Shown piece after piece: positions 36,795-45,203 of a DNA stretch of 64,000 bases. The notes under the pieces are model-generated. The model was not told the DNA's origin and searched no databases. It saw only the letters and a list, made by a program, of their open reading frames with translations. Positions within the stretch are counted from its first letter, which is position 1. Every line of letters starts with the position of its first letter. The stretch comes from Halioxenophilus sp033283405 (GTDB lineage Bacteria > Pseudomonadota > Gammaproteobacteria > Pseudomonadales > Cellvibrionaceae): positions 237,052-301,051 of the forward strand of contig NZ_JAWMQR010000006.1 in NCBI RefSeq assembly GCF_033283405.1, written 5' to 3'. The position numbers and the translations under genes are program-made.

Positions 36795-38309
36795 ATGAAA
36801 AACGTCAGCAACCTCCTGCGAAAGTCGCATTTTTTGGGCACCAAGATTCGAAACTTGCGTAAAAACAACCACTTAACCATGGAGGATCTCTCCTCCCGCT
36901 GCGTTAAGATCAACGCCGAAATGGCGCCATCCGTCTCTTATCTGTCGATGATTGAACGTGGCAAACGGGTACCCAGTGAAGGCATGCTGGAGGTGATTGC
37001 TGAAGTTTTTCAGAAAGATTTGAGCTGGTTTCTGGACGATTCGCCCGCCGACGAGGAGTTAACCCCGGTCAAAAATAACCGCGGTGGCATTTCCGGGATG
37101 GCGCTGGAGCCGAGCTTTCTCTTCTCCAAAGATATTCTGCAGATCGCACTGCCGGAGATGCTTGCCCAGACCGGCACCAGTGGCCGCCAGTTCGCACAGC
37201 TGCTGATTCGCGCCTACCAGGAGTACCACCGCAACCACTTTCCCGACCTGGAACGGGCCGCCGAGGAGGTGGGCCAGAAGCGGATGCCGCTGGATGAGCA
37301 CGATCTGATCGCCATTGCCGGGCGCATGGGGCTGGAGATTCACTGGTTTGATGCGGTGCCGGAGGAGATCGCCGATGAGACCGGCGTGCGCTCACAAACC
37401 CTGGTGCGTTCCTACTTTGAACCGCCCAATAAGATCTGCTTGAACGAGCGCCTGAAGAGCCAGCCAGACCGTTTGAAATACGACTTGGCGGTGCATTTGG
37501 GGCACTGCACACTGCACGACAAAGATGGTGTGAAGAGTTTGCTGCTAACCGGCCGCAGCCAGGGCATTACCCTCAATCAGGGGGAGGTTGGCGTGGCCTA
37601 CTCATCAGAGGTAAACCCGCTCGATATTCTGCAGGCCTGGCGGGATTTTGAGTGCAGCTTTTTTGCCGGTGCGCTGCTCTGCCCGAAGGTACCGTTCCGC
37701 CAACTGCTCGACCGCATGGCCTACAGCGTCGATGTGCACAAGATTATCGGCGTCACGCCGGCGGTGGCCATGCGGCGGATGACAGCGGTCTCCTCCTACC
37801 CACACTGGCACTACTTTGATGCCTATGCCCCGGGCACTCTTAAGGCGGTCTATCGCGGCAATGGCATCCCCCTGCCGTGGGGCAATATGCGGCTGGTGGC
37901 CGACGCCTGCCAACACTGGGCGGTGTTTCGCATGATCAATACCGATGCCGAGCACGACTGTGCCCAGATTTCGGTTATGGAAGGCGCCGGCGGGCCGCGC
38001 ATCTACGCCTGCCAGTCGCGTAAGGTGCAGGACCTGGCCGATAACGACCATGTGCTGACCGTGGGTATCGACCTCAATCCGGCGCTGGATGCGCAGCATC
38101 AAAATGGCCACGAGTTGGCGGCGGTGCTGCGCGAGGCCTGTGTGCAGGGCGGCGGCGAGGCGGCCATTCCCAAATCGATCAGCCGCGATCTGCTGCGCAC
38201 CGCTAAGATTCTTAATATTGGCTGGGTAGAGTCGGGCCTGGGGGGCGAGGCGCGACTGATCTGTTCGCGCGGGGCGGTCTGCCCGCGGACGCCTAAGTGT
38301 TATGGCTGA
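36795..38309 (+). CDS. ScfR/RamB-like XRE-family regulator (DUF2083)
   Basis: 504 residues. An XRE-type helix-turn-helix spans about residues 16-78 (LGTKIRNLRKNNHLTMEDLS, then SYLSMIERGKRVPSEGML). A middle domain of the IrrE/ImmA type follows; where active proteases have HExxH it reads LAVHLGHCTLH, so it is probably a ligand sensor, not a protease. The C-terminal DUF2083-like part includes CPKVPFRQLLDRM and ends with a Cys-rich stretch (CSRGAVCPRTPKC). This family regulates short-chain fatty acid and acetate metabolism: RamB controls the glyoxylate genes in corynebacteria. Its position beside glcB-aceA agrees. A repressor role would fit operator copies next to its own start. Confidence 0.88.
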   Translation: MKNVSNLLRKSHFLGTKIRNLRKNNHLTMEDLSSRCVKINAEMAPSVSYLSMIERGKRVPSEGMLEVIAEVFQKDLSWFLDDSPADEELTPVKNNRGGISGMALEPSFLFSKDILQIALPEMLAQTGTSGRQFAQLLIRAYQEYHRNHFPDLERAAEEVGQKRMPLDEHDLIAIAGRMGLEIHWFDAVPEEIADETGVRSQTLVRSYFEPPNKICLNERLKSQPDRLKYDLAVHLGHCTLHDKDGVKSLLLTGRSQGITLNQGEVGVAYSSEVNPLDILQAWRDFECSFFAGALLCPKVPFRQLLDRMAYSVDVHKIIGVTPAVAMRRMTAVSSYPHWHYFDAYAPGTLKAVYRGNGIPLPWGNMRLVADACQHWAVFRMINTDAEHDCAQISVMEGAGGPRIYACQSRKVQDLADNDHVLTVGIDLNPALDAQHQNGHELAAVLREACVQGGGEAAIPKSISRDLLRTAKILNIGWVESGLGGEARLICSRGAVCPRTPKCYG

Positions 38310-38313
38310 TTAC

Positions 38314-39160
38314 CTATGTTTATCAATCGATCTCCTGATCGATTGATAAACACGCCCTCGTCAATGCTGGCGCAAAAACGTCGTTTTGCTGGCATCGCCT
38401 CGGGCTCGCATTGGCCCGCTGGGCCAATGGCGGTTCTTTTTGTTTAGGTTTACGCATCGATATCCATATCGATGCGTAAACACGCCCTCGGCAATGGCGG
38501 CACAAAAACGTCGTTTTGCTTGCATTGCCTTGGGCTTGCATTGGCCCGTTGGGCCAATGGCGGCACATCCTTGTGCCGCGGGGAGCACTGTTTTGAGTGG
38601 GGTGGTTTTAGGGCTAGTGATGGGTTTATGTTTGCTTATCGATCTCCTGATCGATTGATAAACACGCCCTCGTCAATGGCGGCGCAAAAACGTCGTTTTG
38701 CTTGCATCGCCTCGGGCTCGCATTGGCCCGCTGGGCCAATGGCGGTTCTTTTTGTTTAGGTTTACGCATCGATATCCATATCGATGCGTAAACACGCCCT
38801 CGGCAATGGCGGCACAAAAGCGTCGTTTTGCTTGCATTGCCTCGGGCTCGCATTGGCCCGTTGGGCCAATGGCGGCACATCCTTGTGCCGCGGGGAGCAC
38901 TGTTTTGAGTGGGGTGGTTTTAGGGTTAGTTGATGGGGTTATGTTTGCTTATCGATCTCCTGATCGATAGCTAAACACGCCTTCGTCAATGGCGGCGCAA
39001 AAACGTCGTTTTGCTGGCATCGCCTCGGGCTCGCATTGGCCCGTTGGGCCAATGGCGGCACATCCTTGTGCCGCGGGGAGCACTGTTTGGGCATGGGTGG
39101 CTTGGGGGTTAGTTGTTGGAAATGTTTTGCTAACCGATCTTCTGGTCGATTAGCAGATGT
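38314..39160. repeat. Composite palindromic repeat array, 312-bp period
   Basis: Two full copies start near 38314 and 38626 and a shorter third near 38939; the marker CGATCTCCTGATCGAT (third copy identical in its core) begins at 38328, 38640 and 38953. Each full copy holds two related sub-units of about 130 and 182 bp. A sub-unit has a variable long hairpin (for example 14-bp arms at 38319-38350 and 15-bp arms at 38449-38480), ACGCCCTCG.CAATG, an AAAACGTCGTTTT palindrome, and ATTGGCCC-loop-GGGCCAAT. The longer ones add GCGGCACA-TCCT-TGTGCCGC. A related hairpin sits at 39128-39155. Open frames across it on both strands are by-products. Confidence 0.88.
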
Positions 39161-39558
39161 GCCAGGGAAATACTGGCCGAAATGCGCCAGCCGAGCGAAG
39201 CGAGTCAACCTCCCTGGGGTGGCCTTTTAGCGTGGAAAGCTGTACTTGGATAATTTGCTGGTATTGCCTTGTGCCGCGGGGAGCGCTGTTTTGTCTTGGG
39301 AGGCATAGGCACTGGTTGATAGGGCTCACTCGCGGGTGGAAAAGCCTGAGTTGAGCTAAGCTGGGTAACGCTTATGGCGGTGGATTTCATGCGGGTTTAA
39401 GCCCGCCCTGGTGGGTGGATTAAGATCCGGAGAGTCGGTGCTGACGCCCGCGTAGCCGGTGGTGTTGGGGTAGGGCGTTTGGTTGGCCAGACGCTTGTTT
39501 ATCGACTTCGGTTGTGTTCCCATTGTCGGCCGTTTTTTAACCTCGAGAGTACTGTTTA
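39161..39558. other. Repeat remnant and region upstream of the Anbu gene
   Basis: Near 39266-39295 it has another copy of the block TTGTGCCGCGGGGAGC followed by GCTGTTTT, the tail of the composite repeat. Nothing else is recognised until the GTG start at 39559. Confidence 0.5.
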
Positions 39559-40311
39559 GTGACCTATTGCTTAGGAATCAAAGTCAACCAGGGCATCGTG
39601 ATGGTTTCCGATTCGCGCACCAGTGCGGGAGTGGATAACATCAGCAGCTACAGCAAGATGTGGCGTTATGGTGTGCCGGGCCAGCGTCAGTTTGTGATCT
39701 GCGCGGCGGGCAACCTGGCGACGACTCAGGCAGTGATCACACAGGTGGAGACCGATATCGCCAAAGTGGCACCGGTAAGCCTCAATACCGTCGCCACCCT
39801 GGCGGAGGCAGCGGCCTACCTGGGCAAGGTCAATGTTAAGGCACAAAAGAGCAATACCGGCGGCGGCCCGCTGTTTGAGTGCACCTTTCTGCTGGCCGGC
39901 GAGATTTTGGGCTCCAGCAACGGTCTTTATCTTATCTACTCCGAAGGTAACTACATTGCCGCGTCCAATCAGAAGCCCTTTTTGCAGGTAGGCGAAACCA
40001 AATATGGCAAGCCGATTCTGGACCGGGTGATTGTTCTGGAGACGCCGATCGAGAGCGCAGCCCTCTGTGCGTTGGTCTCTATGGATGCCACCATCCGCAG
40101 TAATTTAACCGTCGGCCCGCCCATTGAGTTGGCGATTCTGGAAACCGGCACCCTGCAGCCTGGCTACTACTACTCCTACTCCGACGACGACGAGTTTTTG
40201 CGTGATCTGCGGAGTTCATGGGATAGCTTGATGCAGCAGGCCTTCCAGCAGCTGCAACCACTGCCCTGGCAGCCCACTCGGGCACCGGCACCGCCGGTTA
40301 GCCAGAGCTGA
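39559..40311 (+). CDS. Proteasome-type protease, Anbu family (bacterial proteasome homologue)
   Basis: 250 residues starting MTYCLGIKVNQGIVMVSDSR, the signature of Anbu, the ancestral beta-subunit form of the Ntn-hydrolase proteasome fold. After removal of Met, Thr2 would be the N-terminal nucleophile. TSAGVDNISSYSKM and FVICAAGNLATTQ are also typical. It is cytoplasmic and forms rings or helices in characterised members; natural substrates are uncertain. The start is GTG; GAGAG lies about 12 bases upstream. In many genomes Anbu is grouped with transglutaminase-like, alpha-E and ATP-grasp genes; none is seen here. The neighbour is a truncated haemoglobin 103 bp downstream. Confidence 0.9.
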   Translation: MTYCLGIKVNQGIVMVSDSRTSAGVDNISSYSKMWRYGVPGQRQFVICAAGNLATTQAVITQVETDIAKVAPVSLNTVATLAEAAAYLGKVNVKAQKSNTGGGPLFECTFLLAGEILGSSNGLYLIYSEGNYIAASNQKPFLQVGETKYGKPILDRVIVLETPIESAALCALVSMDATIRSNLTVGPPIELAILETGTLQPGYYYSYSDDDEFLRDLRSSWDSLMQQAFQQLQPLPWQPTRAPAPPVSQS

Positions 40312-40414
40312 TCCGGAGTAGATCAAACACCCCGGGTGGCGTTTCTGTGTAATATTCGCAACAGGAGCGTCACTCCTGGCTGAAAATGAACAAGCAAAGC
40401 GGTAGATAACGATT

Positions 40415-40834
40415 ATGAAAACACCCTATCAGTTGCTCGGCGAGGAAGGTATTAAAGAGCTCGCCAACGCCTTTTACGACGTTATGGATGAACTGCCCGA
40501 AGCGCAGACCATACGCAATATGCATGGCGAGAACCTGGATGAGATCAAGCAGAAGCTAACCGATTACCTCACCGGTTGGATGGGTGGGCCGCCGGTCTAC
40601 CACTCTAAGCACGGCACCGTCTGCCTGACCGACCCCCACGCCGGCTACGCCATTGGGCCCAAAGAGCGGGATCAGTGGGTGGCCTGTTTTGAGAAGGCGC
40701 TGGAGCGGGTTAACGCCAGCGATGAGGTAAAAGCGATGTTGAAAGAGCCGGTGTTGCGCATCGCCTCGGCGGTACAAAACCGCGAGACTTCCCCCAGCGA
40801 TAACACCGACCCGAACATTATTGCCATTGGCTAG
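40415..40834 (+). CDS. Group II truncated haemoglobin
   Basis: 139 residues of the 2-on-2 globin fold. Proximal His75 sits in DPHAGYAIGPKERDQW, and Trp88 (position G8), a group II marker, follows. Conserved Tyr22 lies in the B helix (FYDVMDEL). Such proteins bind O2, NO or peroxide and help with nitrosative or oxidative stress or electron transfer. It is probably co-transcribed with the Anbu protease gene and ends in a strong terminator. The link between the two activities is not known. Confidence 0.92.
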   Translation: MKTPYQLLGEEGIKELANAFYDVMDELPEAQTIRNMHGENLDEIKQKLTDYLTGWMGGPPVYHSKHGTVCLTDPHAGYAIGPKERDQWVACFEKALERVNASDEVKAMLKEPVLRIASAVQNRETSPSDNTDPNIIAIG

Positions 40835-40871
40835 CAGCACATAACAGCAGCCATCACCTGGGTCGGAACAC

Positions 40872-40901
40872 AAAAAAGCCGCGTAACTACGCGGCTTTTT
40901 C
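40872..40901. terminator. Bidirectional rho-independent terminator
   Basis: AAAAAGCCGCGTA, loop ACT, (T)ACGCGGCTTTTT: long perfect stem with A run before and T run after. It serves the globin gene on the plus strand and the convergent small gene ending at 40963. Confidence 0.92.
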
Positions 40902-40962
40902 TATTTGGCGGGCTTATTAGGCTAACGGCTGTTGGCCCCGCCACTGGGTGTTAGGGCAAGCT

Positions 40963-41184
40963 TCAGGCGTGTTCATCCTTGGCTGAGTGACGCTCAACAA
41001 AGGCTGCGTAATCTTCTGCCAGGCTGCGTCCACCTTCGCGGCGATCGACCGATTTACGACGCTTGCGATGGAACAGGTCCAGGGGGAGGTCTTTACATCG
41101 ATCGGCTTCAAGGCGGCGGTCTTTGCCCCGACGGCGGTTAACGAAGACGATTTGGTCTGCTTCAAGGCCACTTCTTGCTGGCAC
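40963..41184 (-). CDS. Small conserved basic protein with repeated RR motifs
   Basis: 73 residues, about one third Arg, Lys or Asp/Glu. Sequence blocks NRRRGKDRR, DLFHRKRRKSVDRREGGRSL and AEDYAAF are a pattern I recall from small proteins of unknown function widespread in gammaproteobacteria. The start is GTG, with AAGGAG eight bases upstream; an ATG just before it opens another frame with less protein-like composition. Highly charged and probably cytoplasmic; nucleic-acid binding is only a guess. Confidence 0.7.
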   Translation of the reverse strand: MPARSGLEADQIVFVNRRRGKDRRLEADRCKDLPLDLFHRKRRKSVDRREGGRSLAEDYAAFVERHSAKDEHA

Positions 41185-41490
41185 TTCATTTCTCCTTCAC
41201 ATCACAATCACCAACACTTATCAAGGAGTATAGATGGTTTAAATTTGACTGCAGGGCGTTATCTAGCGCTTTTTTTTCTTAGCAGAGATTCCTAAATACC
41301 CAAAATGTATTAATTGGTAGATCGCTTATTCGAATGTGAAGTGGGTCACACGTTGGCTGGGTCCTTTGGGGTGCAGAGTTTTAGAGACCGCTTGGTTGGC
41401 ACTATTTTTTCAAACCCTCCTGCAAACCAGCGTGGAGAGGTACAATCGTCTCCTCGACCATGGCAAAACTTAAGATGACTCAGGTGACCT
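41185..41490. other. Intergenic region between small basic gene and bolA-like gene
   Basis: Divergent promoter region, A+T-rich in the middle. No gene or clear operator recognised. Confidence 0.4.
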
Positions 41491-41796
41491 ATGACTCAGC
41501 CCATTGCAACCGCAATCCGCACCAAACTGACCGAGGCGCTCAGCCCCTCGGAGTTGTCAGTAATCAATGAGAGCCACATGCACAATGTGCCGCCAGGCTC
41601 AGAATCCCACTTTAAGGTGGTGGTGGTCAGTGATCAGTTCCAGGATAAGCGGCTGGTCCAGCGCCATCAGATGATTTATCAACCGCTGCAGGCGGAGCTG
41701 GCCAACGGCGTGCACGCCCTGGCGATTCACGCCTACACCGCCGATGAGTGGCAGAAGCAGGGCATTGCACCCGAGTCACCCAAATGCCTGGGGTAG
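41491..41796 (+). CDS. BolA family protein
   Basis: 101 residues. The family pattern is clear: IRTKLTEALSPSELSVINES followed by HFKVVVVSDQF and RHQMIYQPLQAELANGVHAL, then LAIHAYTADEW. BolA proteins have a KH-like fold and partner monothiol glutaredoxins in iron-sulphur trafficking; BolA itself also affects morphology and stress genes. The protein is cytoplasmic. It precedes trhO by 160 bp on the same strand. Confidence 0.92.
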   Translation: MTQPIATAIRTKLTEALSPSELSVINESHMHNVPPGSESHFKVVVVSDQFQDKRLVQRHQMIYQPLQAELANGVHALAIHAYTADEWQKQGIAPESPKCLG

Positions 41797-41956
41797 AGAG
41801 CGCTTGAGCGAGACCGGTTTGGCGCCAGTGTGATGAGAGCGGAGCCTGGGGGCTCGAAATCTGCCGCCAGTTGAGTATAAAATGCACGCCTTTTTTCCAT
41901 CGCACCCTGTTTACGGCAGGGCGGGGAAGTTGTTACACACGCGAAAAAGGTGATTT

Positions 41957-42904
41957 ATGTCTGTAGTTGTTGCGGCCATGTACCGCTTTGTGGCGCTGCC
42001 GGATTTTGAAGCGCTGCGCCAGCCCCTGCTGGACTTCTGTAGTGCTCAGGGCATTAAGGGCACTCTGCTCCTGGCCCAGGAGGGGATCAATGGCACTGTC
42101 GCTGGCAGTCGCGAAGCGATTGATGCCCTGTTGGCTTATCTGCGCCAGGATCCACGCCTGGAAGCCATCGACCACAAGGAGGCGATCCACGAATCTTTGC
42201 CGTTTTATCGCATGAAGGTAAAACTGAAGAAGGAGATAGTCACCATGGGGGTGGAGGGGATCGATCCCAACCAGGTGGTGGGTACCTACGTCGCCCCCCA
42301 GGATTGGAACGCGCTCATCTCCGACCCGGAGGTGTTGCTGGTTGATACCCGCAACGACTACGAGGTGGGCATTGGCACCTTCAAAAATGCCATCAACCCG
42401 AAAACCACCACCTTTCGCGAGTTTCCCGACTACGTTAAGGCCAACCTCGACCCGGCCAAACACAAAAAGGTGGCCATGTTTTGCACCGGCGGTATCCGCT
42501 GCGAAAAATCGACCGCCTACCTGAAAGAGCAGGGCTTCGACGAGGTTTACCATCTGCACGGTGGCATTCTCAAGTACCTGGAAGAGGTGCCCGAAGCCGA
42601 GAGCCTGTGGCAGGGCGAGTGTTTTGTGTTCGACAACCGGGTGGCGGTGAACCACCAGTTGGAGAAGGGCCAGTACGACCAGTGCCACGGTTGTCGCCGG
42701 CCTATTACCGAGCAGGACAAACAGTCGCCTTACTATCAGCGTGGGGTCAGCTGCCCGCACTGTTACGACCAGTTAACCGATGAACAGAAGCTCCGTTTCG
42801 GCGAGCGCCAGAAGCAGATTGAACTGGCCGCCGGCCGCAATGAGGCCCACATCGGCGCGCCACCACCCGCCCGTCAGCTGCGTCGTTCCCGTCAAGAAGG
42901 GTAA
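41957..42904 (+). CDS. trhO: tRNA uridine(34) hydroxylase, rhodanese-type
   Basis: 315 residues. An N-terminal ferredoxin-like domain (AAMYRFVALPDFEAL) is followed by a rhodanese domain with the active loop CTGGIRCEK (Cys176 the likely catalytic residue) and a C-terminal zinc-like Cys cluster (CHGCRRP, CPHCYD). The family (YceA/TrhO) makes 5-hydroxyuridine at wobble position 34 of several tRNAs in an oxygen-dependent way. AAGGTGA precedes the ATG by six bases. Lone gene; bolA lies upstream. Confidence 0.92.
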   Translation: MSVVVAAMYRFVALPDFEALRQPLLDFCSAQGIKGTLLLAQEGINGTVAGSREAIDALLAYLRQDPRLEAIDHKEAIHESLPFYRMKVKLKKEIVTMGVEGIDPNQVVGTYVAPQDWNALISDPEVLLVDTRNDYEVGIGTFKNAINPKTTTFREFPDYVKANLDPAKHKKVAMFCTGGIRCEKSTAYLKEQGFDEVYHLHGGILKYLEEVPEAESLWQGECFVFDNRVAVNHQLEKGQYDQCHGCRRPITEQDKQSPYYQRGVSCPHCYDQLTDEQKLRFGERQKQIELAAGRNEAHIGAPPPARQLRRSRQEG

Positions 42905-43159
42905 ATTCCGGTCTCCTGCGGCACCGAAGGTTGTCAGTTTCTGCTGTTGACCTTTTGGTGCCTAAATCCTCTTAATAGCTACGGCTTTCAGTGGTTTTGT
43001 GTCACCGTTCCTATTGAATGGGCGTTTTTTAGGCTTTCAAATTCTTAAAAGTTATAAGAGTTCACAAATCTCTAGGTAAATTTGTGTAAAGGGGTTCCTA
43101 TGGTTGGGGACCAGGTTTAGAATTGCCGACTCAATGCACTGCTTAAGAGTTTATGGAGT

Positions 43160-43480
43160 ATGTCAGGCATCGATTTTGATGACTGGGATGTGAACCTGGA
43201 AACCCTGTCTGCCACCCACGCTTGCGGATTTTCCCTGTCTGTCGAAGGTTCGGTTCGCAACCCATCTGCTGTTCACCCCGGGCCTTTCCCCAAAAATCTA
43301 TCTTCCCTGGAGCAGGTGCGTCTGTTGCGTCACGGTGTGGAAGCGCTGGCGAAAGCGGCCAAGCAGGGCGCGCCCACCAAGCCAAGTGCTCCGAAAGTGG
43401 TAAACCGGCCGAGCTACAACAACAGCAACCGTCCGAAAAAATCCCTGTTAACCCTGAAGCGCAAAAGCTCCACTGACTAG
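43160..43480 (+). CDS. Conserved hypothetical protein (106 aa)
   Basis: I do not recognise the family. The N-terminal two thirds look folded (DFDDWDVNLETLSATHACGF, FPKNLSSLEQVRLLRHGVEA), and the last 35 residues are disordered and basic (NRPSYNNSNRPKKSLLTLKR). No signal or membrane segment. A GGAG sits very close to the ATG (two bases), so the start could be a little further on. It converges with the DUF4202 gene. Confidence 0.65.
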   Translation: MSGIDFDDWDVNLETLSATHACGFSLSVEGSVRNPSAVHPGPFPKNLSSLEQVRLLRHGVEALAKAAKQGAPTKPSAPKVVNRPSYNNSNRPKKSLLTLKRKSSTD

Positions 43481-43567
43481 CGCTTCAGTGGCTACCCGCC
43501 AAGCGTTGCTCCTCATTCCTGTTGTTCCTGATGCTTGCGCGGCTGCGGGTGTGTTTATGGCTGCGCT

Positions 43568-44152
43568 TTAAGCCAGGGCCTCTTGCACCAGCGCCAGGCT
43601 GGCCTCTGAAAGTGGCAGTTTGAGGGCGTGGGCGTGCCCCGCGGCAGACATCTTGTGCCAGGTCTTTTGAATAATATCGATCAGTTTGCTGTGTTCGTGC
43701 TGGTTGGCGAAGTCGTCCAGGTAGTACTGCAGGAAAACCAGGCAGATGACATCCTCCAGGGTTTGTACCAACTCATCGCTCTTTAATTGGCGCTTGGTCA
43801 GCAGCTGTTTGACCCGGGCCTGATCCTCCTCCGAATAACCTTCTGCGGCCATCAACTCGGCGGTTTTCTCTGCGTGCATCTTGCCCAGTTCTGTGCGCCA
43901 CTGTTTGTAGCCGGGCTTGGTTTTGGGGTAGTCGCTGCGAGGAATCTGCCAGCGGCCAATGTGCTGGGCGCGGGCGGCGATGGTGAGCAGCTCCGGTGCC
44001 TCGGGAAAGTGGGCAGCCAGGCTGTCGCTCATCCGCTGGCTGTAGAGCAGCTCTTTGGGCCAGCTCTTGCCGTTGGCCTGTTCCTGGTTTGGGTCTTGGG
44101 TGTTGACTTGATCGATGGCCGCCAGAGTGGCGCTGAGTCGGGTAGTGGTCAT
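43568..44152 (-). CDS. DUF4202 family protein
   Basis: 194 residues. Characteristic blocks are KELLYSQRMSDSLAAHFP, ARAQHIGRWQIPRSDYP and GYKQWRTELGKMHAEK, then a helical half with LEDVICLVFLQYYLDDFA. The His and Asp/Glu residues in these blocks resemble an HD-type metal site, so a hydrolase activity is possible but undemonstrated to my knowledge. Its ATG overlaps the stop of the sirtuin gene (ATGA), so the two are translationally coupled. Confidence 0.85.
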   Translation of the reverse strand: MTTTRLSATLAAIDQVNTQDPNQEQANGKSWPKELLYSQRMSDSLAAHFPEAPELLTIAARAQHIGRWQIPRSDYPKTKPGYKQWRTELGKMHAEKTAELMAAEGYSEEDQARVKQLLTKRQLKSDELVQTLEDVICLVFLQYYLDDFANQHEHSKLIDIIQKTWHKMSAAGHAHALKLPLSEASLALVQEALA

Positions 44153-44874
44153 TGGTGGGTCACCATAAGCAGGTTTTGGAAGTAAGCCGGCACCACCTGG
44201 GTGGCCGGGCCGTAGTGCTGTTCGTGAAAATGACTGGCGCCGACCGAGGCCTCCAGATTGAGCTCAACGGTGTGGGCGCCGTACTGGCGTGCCATCTGCT
44301 GGAAGCCGGCTGCTGGGTAGACATTGCCGGAGGTGCCAATAGAGACAAACAGGTCGCAATGTTCCAGAGCCGCTTGAATCTCGTCCATGTAGAGCGGGAT
44401 TTCGCCAAACCAGACGATGTGTGGCCGCAGCCGGCCGGGCTGTGCGCAGCAGGGGCAGAGCTCGTCGCTTTCCAGAGGGGTGCGCCGTTCAAACACCTGG
44501 CCACTCACTGCGCAGTGCACTTTTAACAGTTCGCCGTGCATATGCAGCAGGTTGTGGCTGCCGGCCCGCTCGTGCAGGTCGTCGACGTTTTGGGTGACCA
44601 GGGTGAATTGCCCGGGAAAGTCGCGCTCGAATTCGGCCAGCTTGCGGTGGGCGAGGTTGGGCTCGGCACCGGTGACCAGCTGCTCCCGGCGCAGGTTGTA
44701 GAAGCGCTGCACCAGGGCGGGGTTGGCGGCAAAGGCCTCGGGGGTGGCCACCTCTTCCACGCGGTGATCCTCCCACAGGCCGTTGTTGTCGCGAAAGGTC
44801 TTTAAGCCCGATTCGGCACTGATGCCGGCACCGGTAAGCACAACCACCGATTGCGGTGGGAATGAGGCCTTCAT
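44149..44874 (-). CDS. cobB: NAD-dependent protein deacylase (sirtuin), CobB type
   Basis: 241 residues. NAD-binding GAGISAESGLKTFRD (15-29), TQNVDDLHERAG (94-105) and catalytic His113 in HMHGELLK are present. The zinc module has CAVSG and CPCCAQ in the arrangement of E. coli CobB. Tyr59 and Arg62 in FYNLRREQ are the class III residues linked to desuccinylase activity, so it probably removes acetyl and succinyl groups from lysines. Cytoplasmic. GGGAGTACTCCTTG-like sequence before the ATG includes AAGGAG on the minus strand. Confidence 0.95.
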   Translation of the reverse strand: MKASFPPQSVVVLTGAGISAESGLKTFRDNNGLWEDHRVEEVATPEAFAANPALVQRFYNLRREQLVTGAEPNLAHRKLAEFERDFPGQFTLVTQNVDDLHERAGSHNLLHMHGELLKVHCAVSGQVFERRTPLESDELCPCCAQPGRLRPHIVWFGEIPLYMDEIQAALEHCDLFVSIGTSGNVYPAAGFQQMARQYGAHTVELNLEASVGASHFHEQHYGPATQVVPAYFQNLLMVTHQ

Positions 44875-45203
44875 TGGGAGTACTCCTTGTTGTCCTTGCC
44901 GGAATTAAAACAATTGCTGGGGCTTTGGGAAAGAGTCAATTTTTGCCCCAATGGCCGCCTGAAGAGACAGATTCCACTGCAGCAAGGGCTGGCGCGTGAT
45001 GACCAGTGCCAATTGCGCTGCGCCTGAAAATTTCAGTTCAACTCTTTTTATTTCCGCCGATAACCCTTCCATAAGCGGCACTCAGAGCCGTTGGCGGTGG
45101 ATTGGCCAGTAAGTTTACGCAGAAGCAACCAGCAAAAGAGTTGCAGAGCGATCAGCCAACCGCCGGAATAATCGTATACACAGTCAAATAGGATGCAATT
45201 ATC
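44875..45203. other. Divergent promoter region, sirtuin / GAF-protein genes
   Basis: 329 bp. The minus-strand open frame 45048-45257 overlaps the start of the next gene and has no protein-like features, so it is not called. Confidence 0.4.

Noticed and set aside
38314..39160. CRISPR array
   Set aside because: Units are about 130-182 bp of mostly constant palindromic sequence, not short repeats with unique spacers, and no cas genes are present.
38314..39160. Integron attC sites
   Set aside because: No integrase gene, no cassette open frames and no matching GTTRRRY/RYYYAAC core pairs at the hairpin bases.
38323..39208. Several 60-95 codon frames in the repeat array
   Set aside because: They repeat with the 312-bp unit on both strands and reflect the palindromic DNA, not protein selection.
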